64,000 bases of DNA from the NCBI RefSeq assembly GCF_007829335.1, contig NZ_VIWO01000003.1:620001-684000 (forward strand), read 5' to 3'. Origin of the DNA: Chitinophaga polysaccharea (GTDB lineage: Bacteria > Bacteroidota > Bacteroidia > Chitinophagales > Chitinophagaceae). Under the pieces are notes generated by a model, which was given only the letters and a program-made list of their open reading frames with translations, was not told where the DNA came from and searched no databases. The position numbers and the translations under genes are program-made. This document shows, in pieces, positions 36,683 to 44,690 of this stretch (positions are counted from its first letter, which is position 1; every line of letters starts with the position of its first letter).

Positions 36683-38284
36683 ATGAACAAGACAAAAAAA
36701 ATATTCCTTTATATAGCGGGTGTTTCGATGACGTTAGGCGCCTGTACGAAAGATTTCCAGGATATCAATACCACTCCGGGATTGCCTACTGCCACTACCA
36801 TTCCGCCCATGGTAAATGGGGTGATCAGTACCCTGTTCCTGAAAGGGCAGGAGCAGGCGGCCATTCATAATGAGTATTACTATCCCATTACGCAGCTGGC
36901 TACCATCAGTGGTAATTCTGGTTACCTGGTGCAGAATGGCGCCTCCGATATCTGGAACGACTATTATTCTGCGCTTCAGAACCTGAACCAGATCCAGGAT
37001 AAGATCAATGCTTATGCAGGCGATAAAGCAGAGATGGATAATATCCAGGGTATAGCTTATATTTTGAGAGCCTACAAAACGCTGCGTATAAGTGACCAAT
37101 TTGGAGATATCCCTTATTCTAAAGCAGGACTCGCTTACACGAATCAATCGACTGATTTCCGGCCGGCATACGACTCCCAGGAGAGTATCTATAAAACTAC
37201 CCTGGATCAGCTGAAATGGGCTTCCCAGCACTTGACCACCACTGCCAATACACCCGGAGGCAAGCCGTATGTAACCCTGGGTTCTTCTGAAACACTGTTT
37301 AACAACAGTATTACCATGTGGCAGAAATTTGGCAACTCGTTGCTATTGCGTTATGCCATGCAGATAGTAGAGAAAGATCCCGCTACGGCAACTCCTTATC
37401 TGCAATATGCGCTGAGTGGGGTACCACTGATCGGGGAACATGAAGATGCTGGTATGTGGCCACAGAAGCTCAATAACTATGTATTGAATGATAGCCGTTT
37501 CTGGTCTTTCACTTCGCATAAATTTGTGCGTATGAGTACTACCTGCTGGAATATGCTGGCAGATGGCACTGCTGATGCACAGATCTTTGACCCGCGGGCA
37601 AAGCTGTTTTTTGAAACCAACCAGGCCGGCAAATGGGCGCCACTGGCGCCGGGCAGCACAGCCAGCGATAATACTAATCCCTATAACGGGAATAGAGATG
37701 CTGACTTTTCCAACAAAGACAACTGCGTATTTTCCCCGGTTAATTACCTGTTGGTGAGAGATATCTATTATCAGCCTGAATTGTTCATGACCGCCGCGGA
37801 AGTACATTTCCTGAAAGCGGAAGCCTATGCGCGCGGCCTGGGTGTAAATAAGGACATGGTGAGCGCCGGCAATGAATATTTCAGTGGTATTACCTCTTCC
37901 GTCAACTTCTGGGATTCTATTGCACATACTACCAATGTTACCAATGATAACTGGTCGGCGGTAGCGCCTCCGAGCCCTACAGCTGTGCAGATGGCCGCAC
38001 TTTTTGCCAATCCTAAAGTGGCCTTTACCGGTACAGATGATCAGAAGCTGAATAAAATTTATGCGCAGGAATGGCTGTCGTTCTTCCGTCAGCCCTGGCT
38101 TGCCTATAACTTATGGAGAAGAACCGGTCGTACCCCGCGCGATGGTAACCCGGCTACTTACGTCAACTTTAACCGTTTACAGTATCCACAACAGGAATCA
38201 GTGAACAATACGGCCAATTATAACGACCAGGCCAACCGCATGGGAGGTAACTCCACTACGGTGAAGGTATGGTGGATGAAGTAA
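36683..38284 (+). CDS. SusD/RagB-family lipoprotein (SusD-like_2 type)
   Basis: A 533-residue surface lipoprotein with lipobox TLGAC (lipidated Cys21). The helical SusD-like_2 layout is supported by the early TPR-like LNQIQDKINAYAGDKAEMD region and the late RQPWLAYNLWRRTGRTP signature. It caps the SusC channel encoded upstream. SusD-like_2 proteins are often near loci without clear glycan enzymes, as here. A strong terminator follows 30 bp after the stop. Confidence 0.92.
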   Translation: MNKTKKIFLYIAGVSMTLGACTKDFQDINTTPGLPTATTIPPMVNGVISTLFLKGQEQAAIHNEYYYPITQLATISGNSGYLVQNGASDIWNDYYSALQNLNQIQDKINAYAGDKAEMDNIQGIAYILRAYKTLRISDQFGDIPYSKAGLAYTNQSTDFRPAYDSQESIYKTTLDQLKWASQHLTTTANTPGGKPYVTLGSSETLFNNSITMWQKFGNSLLLRYAMQIVEKDPATATPYLQYALSGVPLIGEHEDAGMWPQKLNNYVLNDSRFWSFTSHKFVRMSTTCWNMLADGTADAQIFDPRAKLFFETNQAGKWAPLAPGSTASDNTNPYNGNRDADFSNKDNCVFSPVNYLLVRDIYYQPELFMTAAEVHFLKAEAYARGLGVNKDMVSAGNEYFSGITSSVNFWDSIAHTTNVTNDNWSAVAPPSPTAVQMAALFANPKVAFTGTDDQKLNKIYAQEWLSFFRQPWLAYNLWRRTGRTPRDGNPATYVNFNRLQYPQQESVNNTANYNDQANRMGGNSTTVKVWWMK

Positions 38285-38314
38285 GTATTTACGCATATAG
38301 CAGTTACATAGAAG

Positions 38315-38340
38315 GCCCCGGGGAAGTATTTCTCCGGGGC
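38315..38340 (+). terminator. Rho-independent terminator after susD
   Basis: Arms GCCCCGGGGAA (38315-38325) and TTCTCCGGGGC (38330-38340) pair over 11 bp with one G-T wobble and a 4-nt loop, followed by TTTCTG. It ends the sigma-fecR-susC-susD unit. Confidence 0.8.
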
Positions 38341-38365
38341 TTTCTGCTGCCCGCTCAAAAATAAA

Positions 38366-38414
38366 TTTGCGTAACTCAAAAGTTACATATATTTTTGAGT
38401 AACCTAAAAGTTAC
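38366..38414 (+). promoter_or_regulatory. Promoter with two inverted-repeat operators for SRPBCC-ArsR genes
   Basis: A Bacteroidetes promoter fits well: TTTG (38366-38369), 20-nt spacer, TATTTTTG (38390-38397). Two inverted repeats of the same type flank the -7 box: GTAACTCAAAAGTTAC (38371-38386, in the spacer) and GTAACCTAAAAGTTAC (38399-38414, at the start of transcription), 28 bp apart. The second ends 5 bp before the ATG at 38420. The layout fits autorepression by the ArsR-type regulator encoded second in the operon. Confidence 0.75.
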
Positions 38415-38419
38415 ATATT

Positions 38420-38872
38420 ATGACTAAGACCATTCGTCACGAATTTTTCTTTGCACATCCGGTGGAGAAGGTGTGGACCTACCTGACCACCGCTGAGTTG
38501 ATGTCGCAATGGTTAATGCCCAATGATTTTGAACCTGTTGTCGGGCATGATTTTCAGTTCAGGACTAAACCAATACCCAGCCTCGACATAGACGGCATTA
38601 TGTATTGTAAAGTGCTGGAGATAGTACCCTTTAAGAAGTTGACCTATTCCTGGAAAGCGGGCCCCGGGAGTGGCAAAATATCATTGGATTCGCTGGTAGA
38701 GTGGACGCTCTCGTCGGATGAAAAAGGCACCACCATTAAACTGGAGCATAGCGGTTTCCGGGAGATAGAAGATTTCAATATCTACAATGGCATGAACGAC
38801 GGATGGAGGCAGAAGCTGCAGAAAATCGATGATCTTTTAAACGCCGTACCACATGACGCAGCCAACGCCTGA
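38420..38872 (+). CDS. SRPBCC-family protein (AHSA1-like)
   Basis: A 150-residue START-like small-molecule-binding protein. The N-terminal HEFFFAHPVEKVWTYLTTAE and ELMSQWLMPNDFEPVVGH are typical of the AHSA1/SRPBCC group, as is the C-terminal GMNDGWRQKLQKIDDLL helix. Such genes are commonly paired with ArsR-like regulators. The leader is very short, since the second operator ends 5 bp before the start. The next gene overlaps it by 20 bp, so the two are translationally coupled. Ligand unknown. Confidence 0.9.
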   Translation: MTKTIRHEFFFAHPVEKVWTYLTTAELMSQWLMPNDFEPVVGHDFQFRTKPIPSLDIDGIMYCKVLEIVPFKKLTYSWKAGPGSGKISLDSLVEWTLSSDEKGTTIKLEHSGFREIEDFNIYNGMNDGWRQKLQKIDDLLNAVPHDAANA

Positions 38873-39188
38873 TATATTCCAGGCTATTGGAGATCCCAGC
38901 AGGAGGCAGATCTTACAGCTATTGTCGCAGGATACGCTCACCATCAATGCCCTGGCGGCGCATTTTGAAATGAGCCGCCCGGCGGTGTCGAAGCATATAA
39001 AAATACTGCACAGCACGGGGTTCATTGTCATCGAAGACAAAGGCCGGGAAAGGTATTGTACCCTGCACCGGGACGGTTTCCAGGCCCTGCAGCAATGGAT
39101 CAGCTTCTTCGACGTATTCTGGCAGCACAGGCTGAAAAAGCTGGAAAATTTACTGGACAACACCGGCCATAAAAGTAAAGGCCATTGA
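38853..39188 (+). CDS. ArsR-family winged-helix transcriptional regulator
   Basis: A 111-residue regulator with the ArsR-type IFQAIGDPSRRQILQLLSQ opening and a winged helix-turn-helix at about 25-75 (INALAAHFEMSRPAVSKHIK, LHSTGFIVIEDKGRERYC). It has no obvious metal-binding cysteine cluster, so it belongs to the subgroup paired with SRPBCC proteins. It probably binds the two inverted repeats upstream of the operon. The order SRPBCC then regulator is the reverse of the more usual one. Confidence 0.9.
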   Translation: MTQPTPDIFQAIGDPSRRQILQLLSQDTLTINALAAHFEMSRPAVSKHIKILHSTGFIVIEDKGRERYCTLHRDGFQALQQWISFFDVFWQHRLKKLENLLDNTGHKSKGH

Positions 39189-39206
39189 TAGGAAACGTTA
39201 AAATCA

Positions 39207-39578
39207 ATGATTATGACAACGCTCAGCACGCAGGACGTGGCTACCAGGTTCAATGAACTGGCCATGCAGGAAAAATGGTTTGATATACAGGAGGAGCTTT
39301 TTTCCGCAGATGTAAAAAGTATAGACCCTGCAGACTCGCCTTATTTTGGATTTGCGGAAGGTAAAGCCGCTGTCCGAAAAAAAGGAGAAGACTGGGTAAA
39401 AAAGATACAGGAAATCCATCAACTGACTACCTCTGCACCGGTAGTAGCCGGACGGCACTTTGCTGTAAGCCGCATGATGGACTTTACCGTAGCGGATTTT
39501 GGAAGAGTGAAAATAGATGAGATCATGTTGTACGAGGTAGCGGATGGGAAGATTATATCCGAGCAGTTCCTGTATTAA
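39207..39578 (+). CDS. SnoaL-like (NTF2-fold) protein
   Basis: A 123-residue protein (or 121 from the second Met). The fold is suggested by VATRFNELAMQEKWFDIQEE at the start, an FADVKSIDPADSP-like first strand turn and the final ILYEVADGK pattern (MLYEVADGKIISEQFLY). It resembles SnoaL-like polyketide cyclase or ester-hydrolase-like small proteins with unknown substrates. It follows the ArsR gene by 18 bp and may be in the same operon. A repeat hairpin follows. Confidence 0.75.
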   Translation: MIMTTLSTQDVATRFNELAMQEKWFDIQEELFSADVKSIDPADSPYFGFAEGKAAVRKKGEDWVKKIQEIHQLTTSAPVVAGRHFAVSRMMDFTVADFGRVKIDEIMLYEVADGKIISEQFLY

Positions 39579-39590
39579 CAATGGGATTTT

Positions 39591-39661
39591 CACGCGAAGA
39601 CGCGAAGTAGCAAAGCAATAAAGGAATTCCTTTGCTGCTTTGCTGCTTTGCTGCTTCGCGG
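39591..39661. repeat. Large hairpin with CTTTGCTG repeats
   Basis: The stretch folds on an AAGGAATTCCTT centre. The left arm reads CGCGAAGTAGCAAAGC, the right arm holds TTTGCTGC three times in tandem and ends CTTCGCG. It starts 12 bp after a stop codon and probably ends transcription. Its core resembles the hairpin at 26111-26168, which suggests a small interspersed repeat family. Confidence 0.7.
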
Positions 39662-39694
39662 GCAATCACCTCTGAAAATAGCTATCTTTAGTAC

Positions 39695-40582
39695 ATGGAA
39701 AGTAATACCCTCGTCAAAAATATTCCCCATAACCCAATGCAGGGAGCAGACGGACAACCCATACACTTCGATATCTGGGAAGTCAACGGCGAACACCGGG
39801 AATATCCCGCCATTTTTCTGAAGCCCCATCGGAAAGATTACTATTTCCTGGTATTGGTAGAAGAGGGCAGCAGTCGTCATTGGGTGGATATGCAGCCTTA
39901 TACGCTGCAACCATCCCACTTTTATTTTTCCGCTCCCCACCAGGTGCACGTAAAAGAACAGGCAAAGCCCATGAAGGGCATCATACTCCGGTTTACAGAT
40001 GCCTTCCTGGCCAGGGATGAAACCCGTTCCCTGAAGCAACTTCCTATTATTCAGAATCTACACAGTGGACACGAGATGAATCTCGATGTAACCTCCATGC
40101 GCCATATTAAAGATACAATGCAACGTATGGTGGCAGAGTTCCGCGCACAGGACACCTGGCACAACTCCATGCTCATTGCTTATTTGCAGGTATTGCTGAT
40201 CTTTCTCAGCCGGTTATATAACGAACAGTTCCAGGATGCCGTGCAGCCCGGGCGGGAGCTGCTGAAACATTTCAGCCACCTGGTAGAGCGGCATTACCGC
40301 GATCTGCATGAAGTAGCTGCCTACGCCAACCTGATGAATATCAGCGCCGGCCACCTTGGAGATACCATACGGGAACAGGCGGGCAAAACCGCTATCGCGT
40401 ATATCCATGACCGTTTGCTGCTGGAAGCCCGGCGGCTGCTGTTTCATACCGATCACTCTATTAAAGAAATCGCCTACGAATTGGGCTTTGAAGACGCCTC
40501 TTACTTCAATCGGTTCTTTAAACGCCTCAGCGGACAAACACCTTTACTATACCGGAATACTACCCGGAAAATGTACCATTAA
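39695..40582 (+). CDS. AraC-family transcriptional regulator
   Basis: A 295-residue regulator with an N-terminal cupin (about 20-130, YYFLVLVEEGSSRHWVDMQ) and C-terminal AraC DNA-binding domain (about 190-290, LHEVAAYANLMNISAGHLG and IKEIAYELGFEDASYFNRFF). TATCTTTA at 39683-39690 resembles a -7 box; that would leave a very short leader or point to an inner start (M15). It is 72 bp before an SDR gene in the same direction and probably controls it. Confidence 0.9.
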   Translation: MESNTLVKNIPHNPMQGADGQPIHFDIWEVNGEHREYPAIFLKPHRKDYYFLVLVEEGSSRHWVDMQPYTLQPSHFYFSAPHQVHVKEQAKPMKGIILRFTDAFLARDETRSLKQLPIIQNLHSGHEMNLDVTSMRHIKDTMQRMVAEFRAQDTWHNSMLIAYLQVLLIFLSRLYNEQFQDAVQPGRELLKHFSHLVERHYRDLHEVAAYANLMNISAGHLGDTIREQAGKTAIAYIHDRLLLEARRLLFHTDHSIKEIAYELGFEDASYFNRFFKRLSGQTPLLYRNTTRKMYH

Positions 40583-40599
40583 TGCCGGTACCGATACCA

Positions 40600-40628
40600 T
40601 TTATCGGCACTCCGGGCGCCTAATTTTG
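40600..40628 (+). promoter_or_regulatory. Candidate promoter of the SDR gene
   Basis: TTTA at 40600-40603 and TAATTTTG at 40621-40628, spaced by 17 nt, match the Bacteroidetes -33 and -7 pattern apart from one base in the -33 box. The ATG of the SDR gene is 26 nt downstream. It implies that the SDR gene can be transcribed apart from the AraC gene. Confidence 0.55.
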
Positions 40629-40654
40629 TACCATCATTTAAAACAACAGATCGT

Positions 40655-41377
40655 ATGAAATCAGTATTTATTACAGGCGCCAACAGGAGCATCGGTTTTG
40701 AAACCGCTAAGCGTTTATGGAACGATGGTTATTTTGTATATATAGGTAGCCGCGACCAGGGTAAGGGCGAAGCAGCAGCTGCGCAGATAGGCTCGGAACG
40801 TATTGCTGTTGTACAACTGGACGTTACCGATCCGTCCTCTATCCAGGCAGCGCACAACCAGGTAAGCAGCACCACCGGCTCCCTGGATGTATTGATCAAT
40901 AACGCCGGTATTCTCGGTGGCTATGCTCAACAGGCCATCAACGCGCCCGGCTCCACTATCCGGGAAGTGTTCGATACCAACTTTTTCGGCGTTATCAGTT
41001 TAACCCAGGCGTTGATGAATCTATTGCAAAAATCTGCACAACCAAGGATTGTGAATGTTACCTCCGGTTTAGCTTCGCTGACCAACCACTCCGATCCGTC
41101 CTGGAAATATTATAATGTAAAAGGCGCCGCCTATGGTCCTTCCAAAACTGCATTAAATGCCTATACGGTAGTACTGGCGTATGAATTGAGAGATACCGCA
41201 TTCAAGGTAAATGCCATAGATCCGGGTTATACTGCCACCGATTTCAACCAGCACCGGGGAACAGGCACCGTAGAAGATGCAGCGGCTATTATTGTACGCT
41301 TTGCCACACTTGATGAGAATGGACCAACAGGGAAATTTTACAGCAATGATGCAGCGGGTGGGGAAATGGCGTGGTGA
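40655..41377 (+). CDS. Short-chain dehydrogenase/reductase (SDR)
   Basis: A 240-residue classical SDR. The cofactor motif is TGANRSIG (7-14), NNAG is at 82-85, and the catalytic residues are Ser137 (VNVTSGLAS), Tyr160 and Lys164 (YGPSK). The SRDQGKGE stretch after strand two suggests NADP preference through its Arg. Substrate is not evident. It follows the AraC gene, which may regulate it. Confidence 0.92.
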   Translation: MKSVFITGANRSIGFETAKRLWNDGYFVYIGSRDQGKGEAAAAQIGSERIAVVQLDVTDPSSIQAAHNQVSSTTGSLDVLINNAGILGGYAQQAINAPGSTIREVFDTNFFGVISLTQALMNLLQKSAQPRIVNVTSGLASLTNHSDPSWKYYNVKGAAYGPSKTALNAYTVVLAYELRDTAFKVNAIDPGYTATDFNQHRGTGTVEDAAAIIVRFATLDENGPTGKFYSNDAAGGEMAW

Positions 41378-41520
41378 TAGTGTGAGTCGTTTGTGATCTT
41401 TGTTTTTTGACCGGCCATACTATCCCTGTTGGCAATAGCTTTACCTGCCTGTTGCCCGGGGATAGTATGGTTACAATGAATGCCTGTTATACAGAATAGC
41501 AGGAGGGGTAGTTTTTTCAT
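41338..41520 (-). CDS. Possible small exported peptide
   Basis: A 60-residue reading that begins with a credible signal peptide (MKKLPLLLFCITGIHC) and starts 23 bp after the aspartyl protease gene on the same strand. Against it: the tail overlaps the end of the convergent SDR gene by 40 bp, and a 12-bp inverted repeat lies within it. It may be a short lipoprotein-like peptide or chance. Confidence 0.3.
   Translation of the reverse strand: MKKLPLLLFCITGIHCNHTIPGQQAGKAIANRDSMAGQKTKITNDSHYHHAISPPAASLL
41415..41470. terminator. Inverted repeat between convergent SDR and protease genes
   Basis: CCATACTATCCC (41415-41426) and GGGATAGTATGG (41459-41470) are perfect complements over 12 bp around a 32-nt loop. 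It sits between converging gene ends and may end transcription, though the loop is longer than in classic terminators. Confidence 0.45.
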
Positions 41521-41542
41521 CGGGAAATAATATAAAAAGCCG

Positions 41543-42430
41543 TTAGCGTTCTATCCACAATGCCTGTTGTTCCAGGTCGAAAGTAATTTTACTGCCCAGC
41601 CAGTTGATCCAGATAATACCATCATAAATAAGTCCATCTACAAACTGTACAGGGAAATTTTGTACGGCTACATCAGGTTGCCCGACAGCCGCCATTTTGC
41701 TTACCTGGGTGAGGTAAATATTAGTGGTAAAGCCATCCTGGAATTCGCTGCGTTTAACTAACTTTTTAACCGCTGCAGTATCATTAATATTGATCCCCAG
41801 TGGTTGCAGGTACTTTGAATGGAGGCGATATACGTCTTTACCAGCGCCGGCATCCAGGGAAAGTTGTAATTGCAGTTGATCGTTTATTTTAAAATAGGAA
41901 AAAATGGTGAGCGATTTATCCCTGGATTGTTCCAGCTGAATACCCATTTTTTTTGCGGTCTTCCTGATAACCGTTAATGCCTTTGCGGATTCCAGTCGCA
42001 ATACTTTTTTATCGAAATCAATCGTGAACGGCTGGTTTTCCAATAGTTTCAGGGAGAGGATGCCATCAATGCCGCCCAGGTTTACATCAAAGTAGCTCAC
42101 TTCTTCCCAGTCTTTTTTCAGGCTGCCAAATTCAAAGTTACGTACATGGTAGAGAGGAATATCCATGCGTTCGCCGGTAGCGCGAAACCCGGTGTAGCCG
42201 CCATCTTCCCTGAGCGTATCTTTCAGTTTTTCAAAAAACTGCTTTGTGAACAAGGAGATACCGGCGCCTGTATCAAATATAAAATTACCGGGCACATTGT
42301 CTATCGTGGCTTTTACCAGGATATGCCCCGATGGCAGCAGGTTGAACGGAATTTCATCTTTTACCGGCTGCTGGCAAAATGTAGTAAGGGGCAACAGCAG
42401 GAGGGTTAATGCGTACAGTACGTATTTCAT
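41543..42430 (-). CDS. Exported pepsin/retropepsin-like aspartyl protease
   Basis: A 295-residue exported protein with a signal peptide (1-19, ending TTFC or FCQ). Two aspartyl-protease halves are visible: NFIFDTGAGISLF with DTG at 53-55, and SLDAGAGKD with DAG at 193-195. Each half provides one active-site Asp, as in PDZ-less Bacteroidetes retropepsin-like proteins. It would act in the periplasm. Client unknown. A small peptide reading follows on the same strand. Confidence 0.85.
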   Translation of the reverse strand: MKYVLYALTLLLLPLTTFCQQPVKDEIPFNLLPSGHILVKATIDNVPGNFIFDTGAGISLFTKQFFEKLKDTLREDGGYTGFRATGERMDIPLYHVRNFEFGSLKKDWEEVSYFDVNLGGIDGILSLKLLENQPFTIDFDKKVLRLESAKALTVIRKTAKKMGIQLEQSRDKSLTIFSYFKINDQLQLQLSLDAGAGKDVYRLHSKYLQPLGININDTAAVKKLVKRSEFQDGFTTNIYLTQVSKMAAVGQPDVAVQNFPVQFVDGLIYDGIIWINWLGSKITFDLEQQALWIER

Positions 42431-42480
42431 TTATTGCGTTTTGGCAAAAATAGTAAATGAGAGATGTATTTGGTGCGGCC

Positions 42481-43965
42481 CTATTTTTTCAGCAATGATT
42501 TTAAAATGGCTATACTGGCGGCTATATCTTCTTTCGTAGAGGAGGCAAACCCCAGCCGGATAGCATTGGTGCGATAGCCGGGATACTGATGTACTTTCCC
42601 GTCGGAAATATATAACCCTTTCTGAGATGCTTGCTGAGCCAGCGTTTCAAGGTTAATATGTTCCGCAAAGTTAGTCCAAACTGTCATGCCTCCTTCGGGT
42701 ATGGTGAAGTGGACGAACTCTCCCAACTCCCGCTGCAACAGATCGCAGAAAAAATCCCTTCTCTCTTTGTATACCGCCAGCGTTTTTCTGAGGTAACGTT
42801 GTACGGTGCCGTCGTTGAGGATTTCAGCCATGGCATTGTCCAGGATATGATCCCCTTGCCGGTCCAGCAGCATGCGCACGCTGGCCAGGTGTTGTATCAC
42901 GTTTTCGGAAGCCACTAAGTAGCCAATACGAACGGCAGGAGAAAAGCTTTTGCTGAAGGAGCCGCCATAGATCACCATACCCTGGTCGTCGGCGCTGGCC
43001 AGGGGCAGCAGGGGACGGTTCTTATAATGAAAGTCGTAGTCGTAATCGTCTTCAAAAATGATAAAGCCATATTCCTGCGCCAGCTGCAGGAGTTCCAGCC
43101 TGCGGTCGATCCGCAGCGATACGGTGGTAGGGTAGTGGTGATGTGGGGTCACATATACCATGCGCACTTTTTTCGTGCGGCAGATTTTCTTTAGTTCCTC
43201 CGTTACCAGGCCATGTTCATCTACGGGAACGCCTATATGTTTAGCGCCGGCATGCAGGAAGTTTTGCTCTGCCCGTCCCCAGCCAGGTATGCCGGATACG
43301 ATGACGTCGCCAGGCTCAATCAGCCCGTTACACACCAGGTTAAGTCCCATTACCGTGCCGTTGACCGACAGGATATTTTTCGGGCTGGTGTTGAGTCCCC
43401 GGGTATCGTTGAGGTAATTGGAAATGGCGGTTCTGAATAGTTCCGGTCCTTCGGGGCGACTGTAGCTGCCGAATTTGTAATACAATCCACTGCGGGTCAA
43501 CTGGCTCCTCCAGGCCCGGTACAGCTCTTTCAATGGGGCAAGGGAAGGGTCGGGAAATCCGTCGTCTAAATGCAGTCGGCCGGTAACAAGTGGCAACCTT
43601 GCGGCGAGGTAGGCGAGGGCAGGCACTGAAAAGCCGGCTGTTTCACCGGAACTGGCAGTATGTGTAGGTTGCAGGGGGTTAGGCTGCATGGTAGGCAAAT
43701 GCCGGGCAACGAAGGTCCCCCGTCCTACAAAGCTTTCCAGCCAGCCTTGTGTTTGCAGCTCTTCATACGCTTTGGCGGCAGTGATCCGGTTGATTTGCTG
43801 CCATTCGGCCAGGTCGCGTGAGCCGGGTAATTTTTGCCCCGGCCGGAGCTGTTCTTTTTTTATCAATGCCAGCAGGGCATCGGCCAATTGCAGGTATACG
43901 GGGCGTTTACCGGTATGGTGCAGGCGTATAGCGGTGAAAATCTGTCTTGAAATTGGCCTATTCAT
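42481..43965 (-). CDS. MocR/PdxR-type GntR regulator with aminotransferase domain
   Basis: A 494-residue regulator that joins a GntR winged helix (about 18-85, KLPGSRDLAEWQQINRITAA) to a fold-type I aminotransferase domain (about 120-490). The PLP lysine is Lys339 in YGGSFSKSFSPAVRIGY. MocR proteins sense PLP or amino compounds and often control a divergent gene. Here that gene is paiB-like, 74 bp away, and the gap holds repeated GAAATTGG half-sites. It may control vitamin B6 or amine-related functions. Confidence 0.93.
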   Translation of the reverse strand: MNRPISRQIFTAIRLHHTGKRPVYLQLADALLALIKKEQLRPGQKLPGSRDLAEWQQINRITAAKAYEELQTQGWLESFVGRGTFVARHLPTMQPNPLQPTHTASSGETAGFSVPALAYLAARLPLVTGRLHLDDGFPDPSLAPLKELYRAWRSQLTRSGLYYKFGSYSRPEGPELFRTAISNYLNDTRGLNTSPKNILSVNGTVMGLNLVCNGLIEPGDVIVSGIPGWGRAEQNFLHAGAKHIGVPVDEHGLVTEELKKICRTKKVRMVYVTPHHHYPTTVSLRIDRRLELLQLAQEYGFIIFEDDYDYDFHYKNRPLLPLASADDQGMVIYGGSFSKSFSPAVRIGYLVASENVIQHLASVRMLLDRQGDHILDNAMAEILNDGTVQRYLRKTLAVYKERRDFFCDLLQRELGEFVHFTIPEGGMTVWTNFAEHINLETLAQQASQKGLYISDGKVHQYPGYRTNAIRLGFASSTKEDIAASIAILKSLLKK

Positions 43966-44013
43966 TTTGTTGAAATTGGTATACTAAGGTAATCCAATTT
44001 CCTGATATTTTTG
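43949..44013. promoter_or_regulatory. Candidate MocR operator and paiB-like promoter
   Basis: GAAATTGG occurs at 43949-43956 and 43972-43979 as a direct repeat (23 bp apart), and its complement CCAATTTC at 43994-44001 makes an inverted repeat with the second copy. A -7 box TATTTTTG follows at 44006-44013 for the gene at 44040, with no good -33 box. Combined direct and inverted half-sites fit MocR-type dimers, and a weak -33 fits activation. Confidence 0.6.
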
Positions 44014-44039
44014 TGTTATCAATAAATGCAAGGATCGAT

Positions 44040-44690
44040 ATGTACACACCCCGTTCTTTTCAGTTCCAGGACCAGGAAGCAATGATTGGCTTTATGAAGC
44101 AATATAGCTTTGCCACCATCGTGACCATAAAAGACCAGTTGCCGGTGGCCACACACCTGCCTTTTGTGGTAAACAACAGCACCGGCAAACTATTGCTGAG
44201 TGGGCACTTTGCGGCGGCCAATGAACAAGCGGAATATATTGAAACCACTCCCTCCCTGGTCATATTTTCCGAACCACATGCCTATATTTCGCCGGCACAT
44301 TACGACAAACACGAAAGTGTGCCCACCTGGGATTATATCGCGGTACATGCCTATGGTCAGGCGCAGGTTCTATGTGATACAGCTGCCAAAGTGAAGGTGC
44401 TGGAACAAATGATCACGTTCTACGATCCGGCTTACCTGGCTCAGTGGCATAGCCTTTCAGACAAATACCGGCAAGGCATGATACAGGGGATCGTAGCATT
44501 TGAACTGGAGGTGACCAACCTGCAGGGACAAAAGAAATTAAGCCAGAACAAAACAGTGGCGGAGCGGGAGCGCATTGCCGCACACCTGGAAAAGAGCGTA
44601 CAACCGCTCGATCAGGATTTAGCACGTCATATCAGGAATTTACAAATCATGTATCATGGAATTTACGTTACAACCCGTACTGGAAAATGA
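44040..44690 (+). CDS. PaiB-family FMN-binding protein
   Basis: A 216-residue protein of the PaiB/FMN-binding split-barrel family. It opens MYTPRSFQFQDQEAMIGFM and shows ATHLPFVVNNS, GHFAAANEQAEYI, HAYISPAHYD and VPTWDYIAVHAYG, all typical of the family. Bacillus PaiB is a negative regulator of sporulation and protease genes; here a role in FMN-linked chemistry is equally possible. It is divergent from the MocR gene and overlaps the next gene by 35 bp. Confidence 0.92.
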   Translation: MYTPRSFQFQDQEAMIGFMKQYSFATIVTIKDQLPVATHLPFVVNNSTGKLLLSGHFAAANEQAEYIETTPSLVIFSEPHAYISPAHYDKHESVPTWDYIAVHAYGQAQVLCDTAAKVKVLEQMITFYDPAYLAQWHSLSDKYRQGMIQGIVAFELEVTNLQGQKKLSQNKTVAERERIAAHLEKSVQPLDQDLARHIRNLQIMYHGIYVTTRTGK

